From Cryptomeria japonica (Eukaryota; Streptophyta; Pinopsida; Cupressales; Cupressaceae): a DNA stretch of 64,000 bases. Below, in pieces: positions 45,569-57,617 of this stretch; within the stretch, counting starts at the first letter, position 1; each line of letters starts with the position of its first letter. Location: NCBI RefSeq assembly GCF_030272615.1, contig NC_081405.1, positions 156,067,954-156,131,953 of the forward strand. The letters are read 5' to 3'. The notes under the pieces were generated by a model, which made no database searches, was not told the origin of the DNA, and saw nothing but the letters and a program-made list of their open reading frames with translations. Position numbers and translations under genes: made by a program.

Positions 45569-46139
45569 TTTTTTGATAGAGATAAACAGGTTTTACAGGG
45601 ACCTGAACCCAAAGTTTTACAGACCAAGGTGAGCAGCCAAAAAGACATTAAACAAAAGCGAAACAGGGGATAAAACCCACATAGAACCAATACAAAAACA
45701 AGATGAAAAGACCCAAAAAAACAAGAAAAAGCACTCAAATAAGAGAGTGAACCAAATTTGCGTTCTTCTGAATAATCTCCTTATTGATTTTCCCCAGATC
45801 CTCCATGATGAATCTGGAGGTACCCTAGTCCTGGCTCTAGCTCCAAGTCCTAGTAGAGGGACCCAGACTAGTCTTGACACCATAAACACTCTGATCACCC
45901 TCTGAAGCATTCTTTTTTATGTTTTTCCCCCAAGCGAGGTTCAGTGGCTATGGGTCTCGTTCTATAGTTGCTCATCATGGCATTGATTTTATCCAAACCT
46001 TCAACGCTATTACTCATAGCCTCCCTGCTGATTTCCACAAGATTATTTAGGTTATATTTGATGTCATACACATACTCCTCCATCTTATCAATTATGCGTT
46101 CATGAAAGATCTTCATAGTTTCAACATCTTGAGATATCA
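45569..46139 (-). mobile_element. 5'-truncated LINE
   Basis: The plus strand begins with poly-T (the reverse of the poly-A tail) followed by the reverse of a plant L1 3' end. The 12-base duplication AGAAATACAATT flanks it (45557-45568 and 46140-46151). About 570 bases remain, containing the end of an open frame (YRTRPIATEPRLGEKHKKE) and the 3' UTR. Heavy 5' truncation is typical of LINE insertion. Confidence 0.85.
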
Positions 46140-46228
46140 AGAAATACAATTGTTGATAATGGCATAACATAGTATTTCTTATGAGTGTATCAACCATCTT
46201 GCATGAATCAATAAAAACTATTCCAAAT

Positions 46229-47291
46229 TGTTGTTGGTATTTTGGTATGGTTTTGTCATTGATGTCAACACCTACTAAACACTTATCAACTCTGGCACTT
46301 TGGAGAATCAACAACATTCACCGACAAGCAAATGACTTATGAACAGTCACCAGTATCTAGTACACCAGTAGGATATAATGATCACCGACACTTGGAATGA
46401 TATGGAAATCACATGGTTATGTTGAAGACATCATTTGGACACATTGTCTTGAAGGTTTTGTTAATTGGCATATTCGTATTTACATATTTGTTGTTACCGG
46501 CAAATAGGTCCAGGTTAGACCGGCAAGTTTATCTTTTCCAGATCAGCATGGCACACTATGGAGATGACTTATTGTTGTTGTAAATGCATTAAGCCGACAT
46601 GGTGAATCGGTTATTGCATCAGGTATTAATTGATTTGTAAATTAATTTTATTGTATTATTCTTTAGAGCCGACCTACTAAAATTGGTCTTAGGGTATGGT
46701 ATAAATGTAAGATCTTATTTGTAATATCGGATGTGGAATGCAAAAAAGGATTGTGTGAAGATATATGCGAGAATAAGCAGAGCTATACATGCAGACATCA
46801 TTTGAAGGTTGAAGGAGGGTTTTTGTGAAGACAATCAGAACTACACTTGTACTGAATCCAACATATGAAGATGCTATTTTAAGCAGTACATTCTTATTGG
46901 ATTTAACCATCCAATTGTAGTTAGTGTGACTCCTATTTGTGATTGAGCAGTGAGCTCTAGGCGCTTGGCCTTTCTGCATGTGTAGAACCCATTTGTATAC
47001 ACTTACTATCTGCAGTAGTATCATCTGATTGTGGGTAAGGTTTCCCACCATGGTTTTTCCCCTTACAGGGTTTCCACGTACAAATATTGGTGTTATGTGT
47101 TGTGGATGACTTTGTCTTTTTGTTTCATGCATTAATCCTTACCGGTATTGCAATTAACTGTTAAAACTATCTACCGACATATTAGACTGGTTTACCGGTA
47201 TTAAGCATTAAGTTGGTTAAGTTATTTTTGGTTTAGATTTATTCAACAACTGATTCACCCCCCCCCTCTCAGTTGTCTCCGGGACCTAACA
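46229..47291 (+). repeat. Copia-3 5' LTR
   Basis: From TGTTGTTGGTATTTTGG to GGGACCTAACA; the exact start could be three bases later. It contains TTTCCCACCATGGTTTTTCC (near 47040) and TTCACCCCCCCCCTCTCAG near the end. The primer site TGGTATCAGAGC follows two bases later. Confidence 0.82.
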
Positions 47292-47346
47292 ATTGGTATC
47301 AGAGCATAGTCCTCTTCTGCAGAAGTTTAATAGCTTGAGGAGATCC

Positions 47347-48178
47347 AATATCTACTAACTATTTTAGGAAGGACAATCCTAAACTTGATGGAACCAACTA
47401 TGGCATATGGAAGATTAGAATGGAGACACATCTAAATTGCATTGGAAAAGACATCTAGGATGTTACAAAGAATGGCTATACTGCTCCTACTCAAAGTCAG
47501 CCTAATCCACCTAACTTGACTAAAGATGAGGAAAATGATTGCAAAGGAAGAGAAGCACTTTTGAGCACATTAACAGAGCAGTAAATCATGGGACTATCAG
47601 ATAGGTCTACTGCTAAAGCTATTTGGGAACATTTGGAAACACTGAATGAAGGAGATTCCATAGTCAAAATTGCAAAACTTGAAAGCTTCCGGGTCAGGTA
47701 TGGAAATCTAAAAATGGAAGAAGATGAAAGGATTTTTGCTTTTATGGAAAGAGTTAATGAAATTTTTTGGGTATTAAATATTGTGGAGGAACCTTAAGTG
47801 AGGATGAAATTGTTTCAAAAGTTTTAAGAGGATTTCCACCAACATATAAAATGAAGGTTACTACTATAAATGAATTAAGAACGATGCCTAACACATCAGT
47901 AACTAGAGATACATTGATTGGAAAACTTTCAGCCTTTGAAATTGAGGAATTTGGTCCCGTTGCTACTATAAAAACATATTTAGCCTTTAAAACATCAACA
48001 TCATCTGCATCATCATTTGACAAATCTGATTGGAAAGCCTTTTATGCAAGAGAACTTGAAGAAAGCAGGAAAGAAAATGAAGAACTTGAAGAACTTGAAG
48101 CACTATTTGCAAGGAAAATACCTAAAGGTCCAGTTGGAAGTAAGTATGAAGGTAAAGCACCCTTTAAATGTTTTAACT
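47347..48178 (+). pseudogene. Copia-3 gag
   Basis: Copia-type gag (UBN2-like): KLDGTNYGIWKIRMETHL, then an in-frame TAG near 47457. Next comes AKAIWEHLETLNEGDSIVKIAKL, and a frameshift near 47770-47800. LSEDEIVSKVLRGFPPTYKM and a Lys/Glu-rich segment follow (ELEELEALFARKIPKG). It stops at KAPFKCFN, exactly where the zinc knuckle should begin. The break is abrupt, which argues for a deletion or recombination junction rather than gradual decay. Confidence 0.82.
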
Positions 48179-50409
48179 GAGACACCAAACCCACTCAAAT
48201 ATAGAGATATGGAATGTGGACCTTCAAATTGAATACACAACTTGCATTTGATCTTATCAACCTATAGGTCACTCTCCCACACAACATATAATGTTTTGTT
48301 GAAACCACACAATGATTGGAATGCAACTCACACAACAACATCCTCATACTTGCACATAAATGACATATGTTGGATAATTAAATTGATACCCATACAAACA
48401 TTACAGTAGGAATGAACCTAGATCAATATATGCATTACAATTACATTTATATTCATATGTTGTCCTAAGAAAATATTATTGTATCTACAAGTTTCCCTCA
48501 AGCATAAACCATCACCAAACATGTAATAGGCTATGTCTAAAGACCCACACATTACTCTAGAAGAAATAACACACTATGCATTACCCAATTTATCCTTATC
48601 TAGTGGCAAAGGTCATCCTTACACTTATCTTTGGTGAGAACAAATTACAAACCTCTAGTGCATCAAATTAGAACAATCCACCAATTGATCAACTAGCACA
48701 ATAACCACTTTTTCATTTCAAACTCTCTATTTGCAAAATATCAAATCTATAAACTTTTGAATATAATAGAAAAAGTGTAGAAATACTCTCCTTACAAACC
48801 ACAAGTCATAATACTCAAAATAGGTAGAATGTAGAGCATAACAAATTTCCAGTGTAAACACACTATTAGAGGAAAAGACCTAAAAAACATACCATAAAAA
48901 CTTTTGGAATGCCTTCAACACCAAGAATGGATAAAAGATGATATTACAATCATACACCAATTAAACTTACAGCTTGACATTGTACTTATGGAACACAAAT
49001 TCTCACACATAGATATTATGATACTTGTTTCTTTACAATTACATGTTGATTCTACCTTACATTGAGCTTGTCACAATCTGCTAACTCATCTATCACATCT
49101 TTAACACTCCTTTGACAACAATGGCATCATATGTAAATTTCACCATTAGAATTGTATAAGAAAACTTCACCGCTAAATATGTAAGTAAATCTCACCATTA
49201 AAATTGTACAGGAAAATTGATTAACAGTATTTTAAGAAACTTATGATTAGCCAATTTTTTTTCTAAAACTTAGTAAAATATAACCTAGAATAATAATAAA
49301 GTAGTCCATAGAATATACTATGATATATAATATTTGATAATTAGTCTCACTATCTATAGTGTTTTAGAAGGATCAACATACTATTCACTACCTCTAAAAT
49401 ATTGATGAATATGGAGGAGAGCTCACTAGCTTGGAGAGCTTCTAGTTCATTTTAAGAATGTTTAATCTTTGGATTCATCAAACCTATACTCTTATTTGAT
49501 TGGTTGGTCTTACATAAGGTTTCAATTGTCTATTACATTACACCTTTGTTGAATGGATCCTTAACCTTTCATAATCATAGGCCATCATCAAGTCATATGA
49601 TTTTTTATAGATGTTAATAAAGTATTCATTATTTGTTTGTGTTGAGGCATTGGCTACCTTTACAATCCTTCAAAGAACAATCTCAAGATCCTTATACTCT
49701 TTTGTGTTGTAACCCTTTTATTTAAATTCAAGTTGATGTCTACCCATAGTTTTGATGAAATTTTTAAATGAAAGATCTTATCTATTCCTGGACCTTATGA
49801 CAAGCTTAAACATACATTTGGGAAGAAAAACAGAAATGTCAAATATTTGGCTAGGCAGGCATAGGAAAATGACATATTGTCGCTCCAAGACGTTTCCTTC
49901 CAAGTTTTCCCAAGTTTTCCCATTCACTGCTCAAATCCCAGAGATCCAGCGTGCACATGGAAAAACCCTAAACTCCTAGGTGACTTTTGAGTCTTTATCC
50001 GTGATCAGTTTAAAAAGGCTTTTCGTTTCGCCCATTTTGCATTATCTCTCCGGCGCGGTGAGGCTTTAAACACGTTTTCTTTAAACGAAGAGAAGCCATT
50101 GCCAATATTTTCCTTTTTTCTCAATGGATGTTGTCAAGATTAACTAAATATATCATTGAGTAGTAAAATTTCACTGTTTTAAGTTGACAATTACTCCCAC
50201 TATGTATAGTATTCTAGAAGTATCAAAATAGTATTCACTTTATCTAAATGCTAATGAGTTTGTAGAACATCTCACTATCTTTGGATTCAACAACTTATAC
50301 TCTTATATTCTTATCTGATAGGGTCGATCACAATTTGGGTTTTAATTGTCTATTAGATTACATCTTTGTTGAATGGCCTCTTAATTTTTTATAACTCTAG
50401 TTTGTGATT
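48179..50409. other. AT-rich non-coding stretch with a duplicated segment
   Basis: No gene or element recognised. It includes two diverged direct copies of a ~270-base segment (49330-49610 and 50185-50440). A locally more G+C-rich patch (about 49850-50110, with CTCTCCGGCGCGGTG) lies between them and does not resemble the retroelements here. The patch could be the remains of a gene promoter. Confidence 0.5.
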
Positions 50410-50440
50410 GATTCTTATGATTTATTTTTTATTAAAAGAA
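49330..50440. repeat. Diverged direct repeat pair flanking a G+C-richer patch
   Basis: 49330-49610 and 50185-50440 share CTCTTAT, TTGTCTATTA.ATTACA.CTTTGTTGAATGG and other blocks in the same order. The copies are strongly diverged. Confidence 0.65.
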
Positions 50441-50954
50441 GTTGGTTCTTGATAGGGCCTTGTCTTTGGTTCAAAGAATAAGTAACTTACCAAAGGGGTA
50501 ACCAAAAAGAAATAGAGGAATAGCCAAAAACCAAAACTAGCATACAATAGAGTTGAAACTAAAGAAAATACTCTATAGAGAAAGAAAAAACAACAAAATA
50601 AACCTTTACTAAAAATTAGATTTGGGACCCATTAGTGGTCCCAACCAAACAATCTATGTATTTGGGACAATAAGGCACTGGCTCTTTTTCTTCTAGTGAG
50701 CAATAATACAAGAAAAATAACCTTTTCAAGGAGAACTCAATGGAGTAGGGGGGAAAGACCCATCAAACGTAGCAGAATCACTTAGATGGGTGATGAGGAT
50801 GCAATAGACTGGAAGAAGGGTGACCTTGAACCAACCAACCTCTAAGGTTCACAGACTCAACTGGTAATCTCTGTTTCAAAAAATCCTTACACAATCACCA
50901 AGTCAAACAATGGTTCAATGACACCAAAAAACACCTTGGAAAACCCCAAGGTTC
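50425..50954 (-). mobile_element. Possible 3' end of a truncated LINE, interrupted by Copia-4
   Basis: On the minus strand the sequence ends ...ACTTCTTTTAATAAAAAAT, like a plant L1 3' end. GATTCTTATGATTTA precedes it (50410-50424). A near match, GATTTTATGATTTA, lies at 62018-62031 beyond Copia-4. If these are the target duplication, the LINE is 50425-50954 plus 61836-62017. No coding motif confirms this. Confidence 0.35.
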
Positions 50955-51778
50955 TGTTAGGATTCCCAAAGATACTGAGAGAGGGGAGTGGGGGGGGGGG
51001 GGAGGGGGTGAATCAGTATCTGACCAGTTATATAATTTTCTCAAATTATAACATGAAAAACATATTAAAACTGAGTACTGGTAAACCAAAAATAATGCAG
51101 CAAATAGGAATAACAACCACAACATGAAAAGCACACCATAACACAATATTTAACGAGGAAACCCGGTGTGGGAAAAACCTCGGTGGGATTTGTGACCCAC
51201 AATATTCACTTATTGGCCAATAAGAGAATATTACTGCTTACAATAGGGGCCTGCACATGTAGGAAGGCCAAGTGCCTAGAGCTCACTGCTCAGTTACAAA
51301 AGAAGTTACATTGACTTACAAAAATGGATTATACTAATCCAATGTCTTGTACTGCTTCAGATTAGCATCTGCTATGCCAGATTTAGTATCAGTTTAAGCT
51401 CTGCTACATACATAAACCCTTAACCTAATAATTCGCACATTAGGTCTGGTATATTCCTTTTATCAATCGCCTTCTATATTATCTCTTAAATGATCTACAA
51501 TGATCTCATACATATATGAGTCATATTACAATCTGCCATGTCGGCTTACAAAAGATTTTACAATTAATTACAAAATACATTTATACAAAATTGTTGTCGG
51601 CCAAGATGCCGATATTCTTCCTTTTCGGTGCCGGTGCTCTATATGCCGATGTAGAGTCTGCTGGTGCCAATGTTGGTGCCTGTGTCTACCTGCCGGTATC
51701 ACATGATTGTAAGGTTGCCATCAATGACAATACCTTCAATCACCTACAATGTCTCATTGGAGTGTGCATTTGCCAACA
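50955..51778 (-). repeat. Copia-4 3' LTR
   Basis: 824 bases; plus strand starts TGTTAGGATTCCC and ends TGCATTTGCCAACA. It has a long G-run (about 50989-51002), the reverse of the C-rich LTR-end block. The reverse of the CCCACCGAGGTTTTTCCCAC block lies near 51165-51185. Confidence 0.88.
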
Positions 51779-51960
51779 ATCTCCCCCTTTGGCATTGATG
51801 GCAACACTCATGAGAAAAATCCAAAAAAGAATATATCCAACAATGGTTTGCCAAAATTGTTTTACCAAAACTGTGTGCCCAAAAATGTATGCTCCCTGTG
51901 AGCTGATGATGTCCTGTTCTGATCATTTTTCTCATCATACACTACTCCCCCTTTGACATC
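51779..51960 (-). promoter_or_regulatory. Copia-4 polypurine tracts
   Basis: On the minus strand, AAAGGGGGAGAT abuts the 3' LTR (51779-51790). A second tract, AAAGGGGGAGTAG, lies near 51943-51955. The tandem arrangement mirrors Copia-1 and Copia-2. Confidence 0.75.
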
Positions 51961-51974
51961 AATGGAAAAGTTTG

Positions 51975-54900
51975 TCATTCACTGTCAGTGGAGTGTGGTT
52001 CCTGCCTAGATTTTTGTAACTGGTGGGTTACAATCTGGAATATATTTGTCAAAATCAATTTTAAACTATCGCTGAATCTTTTGCTTTCTTGTAATGCCCC
52101 TTGTGTTCTTTGAACTGTACTAGTGAGTATGTGCATTTTCTCTTGTGGTGTCTTAAGTTCAGGAACCGAAGCCTCAAAATTTTCTTTTCTCAAAGAAATG
52201 AGGTGTCTAGTTTTGGACCAAGTTTACATTTTAAGCTCTTTGCCTTATGCTTAACTTTCTCTTTGTTCTTCTCTAACTTCTCAATTTTCTCTTCTAGATC
52301 TGCAATTTTCTTTTCTATCTCCAAAAATGAATCGGATGTACCTATCAGATTGTCAGCAACATTGTTTATTTTAGTTTGAGTTATGCTGATCTCTGAATCT
52401 ATATCCTGTGTCAAGATGTTTGTTTTGCAAGTATCCCTGTACATTTTCTTAAAATCCAAAATTGTTTTTCCTAGATCCGGTAATAAGGTGTCCATTTTCT
52501 CTTTGTTCTTCTTCACAATTTCCTCAAAGAATTTCTCTTTTTCCTTAGTCAATCTCTCCTTAAATGTGTCCTCATTTATTTGATCAACTGTCAAAATGTT
52601 GTCGGTGATGAATTTAGACAATGTGTCTAGTTGACCTAAAGAATCCTTATTATTCACAATGCATTTAGGTGCTATCAATTTAAGAATAGGGATTGTATCA
52701 TCTATATCCTTATAGGCTTGTGCATTGCACTATGTGATCTTCTTTATTGAATCCAATACGACCTCTGTTACATTTGTAGGTCGGAATTCTGACATTGAAG
52801 TACCAGATGTCTGCTCAACTGCTTTCACAATATCCATGCTACCAGTTGTAGTAATCACCTTGCTTGATTCGACCTCTGGTAGGTCAGTCTATGTTTGCAT
52901 TTCTACTAGCAAAGGTTTAAGATTTTCACTTTTAGCCGATGGCACTGTCTCTGTCTAAACTTGTGTCTCAACTAGTTTCAGTTCCGGTTTCTTCATCTGT
53001 GTCTTAGTATGCACTTCTGGTTTCTTAGTTTGTACCTCTGCACTGTCCATTTCCGGTTCTCTTGATTGTTTTTCAGTTTTATCTACCGGTTCTTCTAAAG
53101 TTTTACTAGTGGTGTCCTCTGTCGGTTTCTCTGTTAGAGTAGGTTTTTCTGTGCTCATGTTTACAGTGTTATTAACCTCAACCTCAACATCTATAGCCGG
53201 TGACTCAGTAGTTACTTCTTCCTTCTTATCCTCAGTGGTTTCTCTATCAACCACAACATTTAGTTCCTGTGTGTCTATATTTACAGTGTACAAAATTTTG
53301 GACTCAAGATTAGTATCCTCTAGTGGAGTCTCCATACTCTCAGTGGCCGGTTGACTGTCTGTAGTATCTACTGATGGAGTATCTGAAAGAGGTGGGAGCA
53401 CATTATCAGTTATTTTAAGGCCTTGAGGTCCACCTACCTTACCTTTTCCTTTATCCTTGTCCTTTTGGTATACTCTGATAGTCTTGGGTCTTAGTAACTC
53501 TTCTTGTTTATTCTTTTCTACAAAGAATATGTCCCATGCATCTACTATTTCCTCAGAGACTTCTTTCACTCTACTTGCCATCAGTGCCACATGTCATTGA
53601 GCAGTTGAAAATACTGTCCGGTTAGCTTCACTGATTAATTTGTCTATTTCATCAAGTAAGTTAACTGGATGCAGTGCAAGTAATTTTTTAATTTTTATTT
53701 TCTTATCCAGCTCAACAATGGCTACCCTTTTGGCTTCTAATCTTCTATACAAATTGTTTGGTATTTCATCAACAATTCCCATCAAGAATTTCTTGTAAAT
53801 GTCCCAGTGTAAAATTACACTATTCTCTATGCTTTCTTTGTCATCAGCGGATAGTGTGTTGTACAGTTTGCTAATGTTTTTTAACTTCCCATCTTCAGTT
53901 ATTTCACTTAAGAGTTTATCTAGTGGAGCAATATCTTGTTTTACCTTCTTCTTCTTTTTAGGAGTTAACTTCTTCATTGGAGGCCTCACTGCCTGTTGCT
54001 TTTGTCTTGTTTTTCTAGGAGTGGGTGAGGGTACCGGTGAGGGTTTTCTTTTCCTTTCTACCCTTTTGAATACCGCTGGCATATCACTCTCAGAGGAAGT
54101 TCCAACCAGTGAAAGATGAGCTTACGGTTGAAGTCCTTCCAACTCACTTTCTTTTATACTTGTTTGTTTCAAAACATCTTCCTTAATTGCCTTTGCCTAT
54201 CGGGTTCCTTTCCTTACTGTTTCTTCAACCTTCTTAATCCTTTTTCTTGACTAAATTCCACTTTCAATTGTTTCTGCATTTCCAAAGACTTTCTTAGTGG
54301 GTTCCTTTGGTGCTTCAAGGAGGGCTTTTGCATAAATTTTTATGATATTATTATCTATTTCATAGCCCATTTCAATTACCTAGATAGTTCTAGGGACAAC
54401 TGCCTCCATCCAGACTTCATCTTTCTTTATTACAAAATATATTTCCTTCTGATATTTATCTACAATTGCCTGTGACAGTCTTACTCTTGTTTTCATTCGA
54501 GTCTTTAATATTTGAAAATGCTCATTTGTGTTTTTCTCTCTGTCTTCTCCCATATTGTTTAATAAATCCAATAGTTGCTTTCCTACCGGTATATCAAAGC
54601 TAAAATATCTTCTACCAATATCGGGAACTTGCTTAGTAATGTACAACATTAGGCAAACAAGCAGATTTCCAAATCTAAAGGTTCCTTTCTTATCTCCTTT
54701 AATCTTCTTTAAACTGTCTATCAATTCATCTTTGAGCCATTCACACACATCTATTATAGCATTATCATTTACCATGTCATGTGCACTTTTGATACATAGG
54801 ATAGAGACTGAGTTCAACCTATTTGCATGTGTGGCTTTGTAACCTAAGATCATACTGATAAATCTGACATTGATGTCGTTTACATCATCTACCCTTAGAG

Positions 54901-55417
54901 ATCTTTTGTCAAAAGTTGCACCAGTTAGTTTCATCACTGTGTCATTTGAGACCTTCTTTGTTCTGTCAGGCCTGCTACCAGTGGAAGGTAACCCTGTTAC
55001 TGCTTTTACTACTTCTTTGGTGATTTTATGAATTTCATCCAACCAAAAGAATTCCCCATGGACTCTGCTTAGAACTATTCTTATTACATCTTCAGGAAAA
55101 TTAGGAATGCTAAGAATATCCACAAAGCCTAGGGTTTCTACTACCTTATGTTCGGTCTTGACATTACCATCTACATCACAAATCACAGTCCTATACATGT
55201 TTTTGATCTCATCATCACCTAATTTCTCTATATGACAATGTATGTATATCCTAGGGTCTTCAACATATACTACTCCCTTAGGAATTTGAGAGAATGCATC
55301 TATGCTATCATCTTTCTTTGCAATTATGGGAACCAATTTAAATACGGGTCTAGGGTGCTTAATGACCTCAATCACAGTAGGGTTTGCAATAAATTCAGGA
55401 GTGGATGAAGAAGCCAA
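51975..55417 (-). pseudogene. Copia-4 ORF B, long protein of unknown function
   Basis: About 1150 codons in one frame until a frameshift near 52190, with some eight in-frame stops. The first codon of the open stretch is TTG where ATG would be expected. N-terminal ~345 residues (54380-55417) form an apparently globular domain: VLSRVHGEFFWLDEIHKI, then VKAVTGLPSTG, NVRFISMILGYKATHANR and GTFRFGNLLVCLMLYI. Next is a Lys/Arg/Pro-rich region with KKLTPKKKKKVKQD, which could be a nuclear signal. A helical part, a Thr/Glu-rich low-complexity part and a C-terminal coiled coil (IEKKIADLEEKIEKLEKNKE) follow. No membrane segment is visible. The same protein is encoded by Copia-5. Its position before the 3' LTR is that of the additional (env-like) ORF of Sireviruses, but I cannot assign a function. 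Confidence 0.75.
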
Positions 55418-55762
55418 AATTATAAATACCTCAATCTGCCTTAAGGATGAATGCTTGGATGAGCTGCTTCACTTTTTCGCTAAGGATGTCTTCGCTTGGA
55501 AATTTTTGCGTTCTCGAAGATTTGAATGCTCAGTGAATGAAAAAGGAGCAAAAACACTTGCTTTATAATGTTATTTTCTCCAACTACCATATTTAATGCT
55601 TGCCGGTTTAAGTCACAACTTAACTCATCTGCCGGTATAGAAGTAATTTGACTTCTTACCATCAACCGAGGGTATAATAGCATCTTTTTTCAATTTGTTG
55701 CTAAATCCCTAAAGGATTTTCCTTCAGTTAGATGAGGAGTCTCCTGCCGGTGGAGTGTTACT

Positions 55763-56836
55763 CTATTCTACCGGTGGAGGAGTATTCCCATCAACATTCC
55801 GATTTGACTTTCTGATCCATTGTTTTGAGAATTCTTGGTTTACCTCTTCAACCTTTTCTCTACCCTTCAAACTAGGACCTTTTTTATTTGTCGGTGATGC
55901 CTTACTTCTACAAAATTTTGCAATATGTCCAATTTTGTTACAAGCATAATAAGTCACATTGTTTTTCTGAATAGCTTTCCCATATCCTATGTTGGTATGT
56001 GTTCTGCATTGATTAGATAAGTGTCCAAATCTTCCACAAACATAACATCTTACATTCATTCTGCAATTTTCTGATTTATGACCAATTTTGTTGCATTTAG
56101 AACATTGACTGGTGGGTGTATTAGTGTTCTAAAAATTTCTAGATCTACACTGATTTTCTCTATGACCATACTTGTTACAATTAAAGCATTTCCCATTGAA
56201 TTTGTAAGCATTAGGTTGTCTTACCGGTTTACTATGATCATGATTGTTTGTAGTACCAGAGCTTTCACTAGTTTCAAAGACAAGGCCATTTGTATCACCA
56301 TTAGGTTTCTGATTCTTCAGCATGTCAACAAGTTCTTCTGAACTTTTCTTGAATTTCTCTTTGTGTTGATTTGCAGCAGTCAGTTCATTCTCCAAGATTC
56401 CTTTCTATCTCATGAGTTCAGTTCTATCATTTTGTGTATGTATCAGATCTATCTTTAACATATCATTTTCATGATTGAGTCTTGTGTTTTCATTTCCAGC
56501 ATCATTTAGTCTTCTAGTCAAATCATCTTCATTCTTCTTTCTATCTTCAATTTATTTACAAAATCTCATAGTCAAATCTTGCATCTCATTCTTCATTGTA
56601 CAATTATCTTGTCTCAGTTGGTTCACCAGATCATTAAGAGTGTCCTTTTCATCTCCCTCATTCTGTATCTTTTCACAAAGTTCTCTTCTTTTATTCCTTG
56701 CTATAGTGAAATTTTCTTGAAGTCCTCAAATAATATCCTGAGTAGCCTTTAGATCATCTTCAAGTTTGATATTCTTCACTTTTTCTACATCATAGTCTGA
56801 AAGAGCTGTTTCCAATTGCTTTCTCAAGTTTTCCAT
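55763..56836 (-). pseudogene. Copia-4 ORF A, coiled coil and zinc knuckles
   Basis: Starts at the ATG at 56836 (MENLRKQLETALSDYDVEKV), about 60 bases after the primer site. It runs in one frame with four in-frame stops. Residues 1-~150 are Lys/Glu-rich and coiled-coil-like. From 56240 to 55900 come four CCHC-type knuckles: CFNCNKYGHRENQC, CSKCNKIGHKSENC, CYVCGRFGHLSNQC and a degenerate YACNKIGHIAKFC lacking the first Cys. The globular copia gag domain seen in Copia-1 and Copia-3 is absent. It probably bound RNA as a gag-derived nucleocapsid-like protein. Confidence 0.8.
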
Positions 56837-56893
56837 CTCTACCGGTGACAAGATCTTCCTCAAGCTATTAGGCTTTTGAAAATAGAGGACCAA

Positions 56894-56905
56894 GCTCTGA
56901 TACCA
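56894..56905 (-). other. Copia-4 tRNA primer binding site
   Basis: The minus strand reads TGGTATCAGAGC two bases after the 5' LTR end. Confidence 0.88.
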
Positions 56906-56907
56906 AT

Positions 56908-57617
56908 TGTTAGGATTCCCAAAGATATTGAGAGGGGGGAGTGAATTAGTATCTAACTGGTTATATAATTTTCTCAAATTATAACATGAAAAACATATTA
57001 AAACTAACTACTGGTAAACTAGAAATAATGCAGTAAATAGGAATAACAACCACAACATGAAAAACACACCATAACACAATATTTAATGAGGAAACCCGGT
57101 GTGGGAAAAACCTCGGTGGGATTTGTGACCCACAATATTCACTTACTGGCCAATAAGAGAATATTACTGCTTACAATAGGGCATGCACATGTAGGAAGGC
57201 CAAGTGCCTAGAGCTCACTGCTCAGTTACAAAAGAAGTCACACTGACTTACAAAAATGGATTATACTAATCCAATGTCTTGTACTGCTTCAAATTAGCAT
57301 CTGCTATGCCAGATTCAGTACCGGTTTAAGCTCTACTACATACATAAAACCTTAACCTAATAATTCACACATTAGGTCTGCTATATTCCTTTCATCAATC
57401 ACCTTCTATATTATCTCCTAAATGATCTACAATGATCTCATATATATATGAGTCATATTACAATCCACCATGTCGGCTTACAAAAGATTTTACAATTAAT
57501 TACAAAATACATTTATGCAAAATTGCTGTCGGCCAAGATGCCGGCATTCTTCCTTTTTGGTGTCGGTGTTCTGTATGTCTGTGTAGAGTCTGCCGGTGCC
57601 AGTGTCTTCTTGGCAGT
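56908..57617 (-). repeat. Copia-4 5' LTR, main part
   Basis: Aligns with 50955-51690. It breaks off near 57610-57617 where Copia-5 begins. The missing end reappears at about 61748-61835 (CACCAGTATCACATGATTG to TTTGCCAACA). Confidence 0.88.

Larger units (their letters stand above)
46229..48178 (+). mobile_element. Copia-3: LTR plus gag fragment
   Basis: A 1063-base LTR (46229-47291), primer site (47294-47305) and gag (to 48178) are followed by unrelated sequence, so everything after gag is missing. The LTR shares an ordered series of blocks with the minus-strand LTRs of Copia-4 and Copia-5 (GAGCTCTAGGC.CTTGGCCTT, GGGTTTCC, CTGATTCACCCCC), marking it as a relative that retains gag. Confidence 0.82.

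Noticed and set aside
51500..51956. 146-codon plus-strand frame near the Copia-4 LTR end
   Set aside because: It crosses the LTR boundary and polypurine tract and lies antisense to the element; not conserved as a frame in Copia-5.
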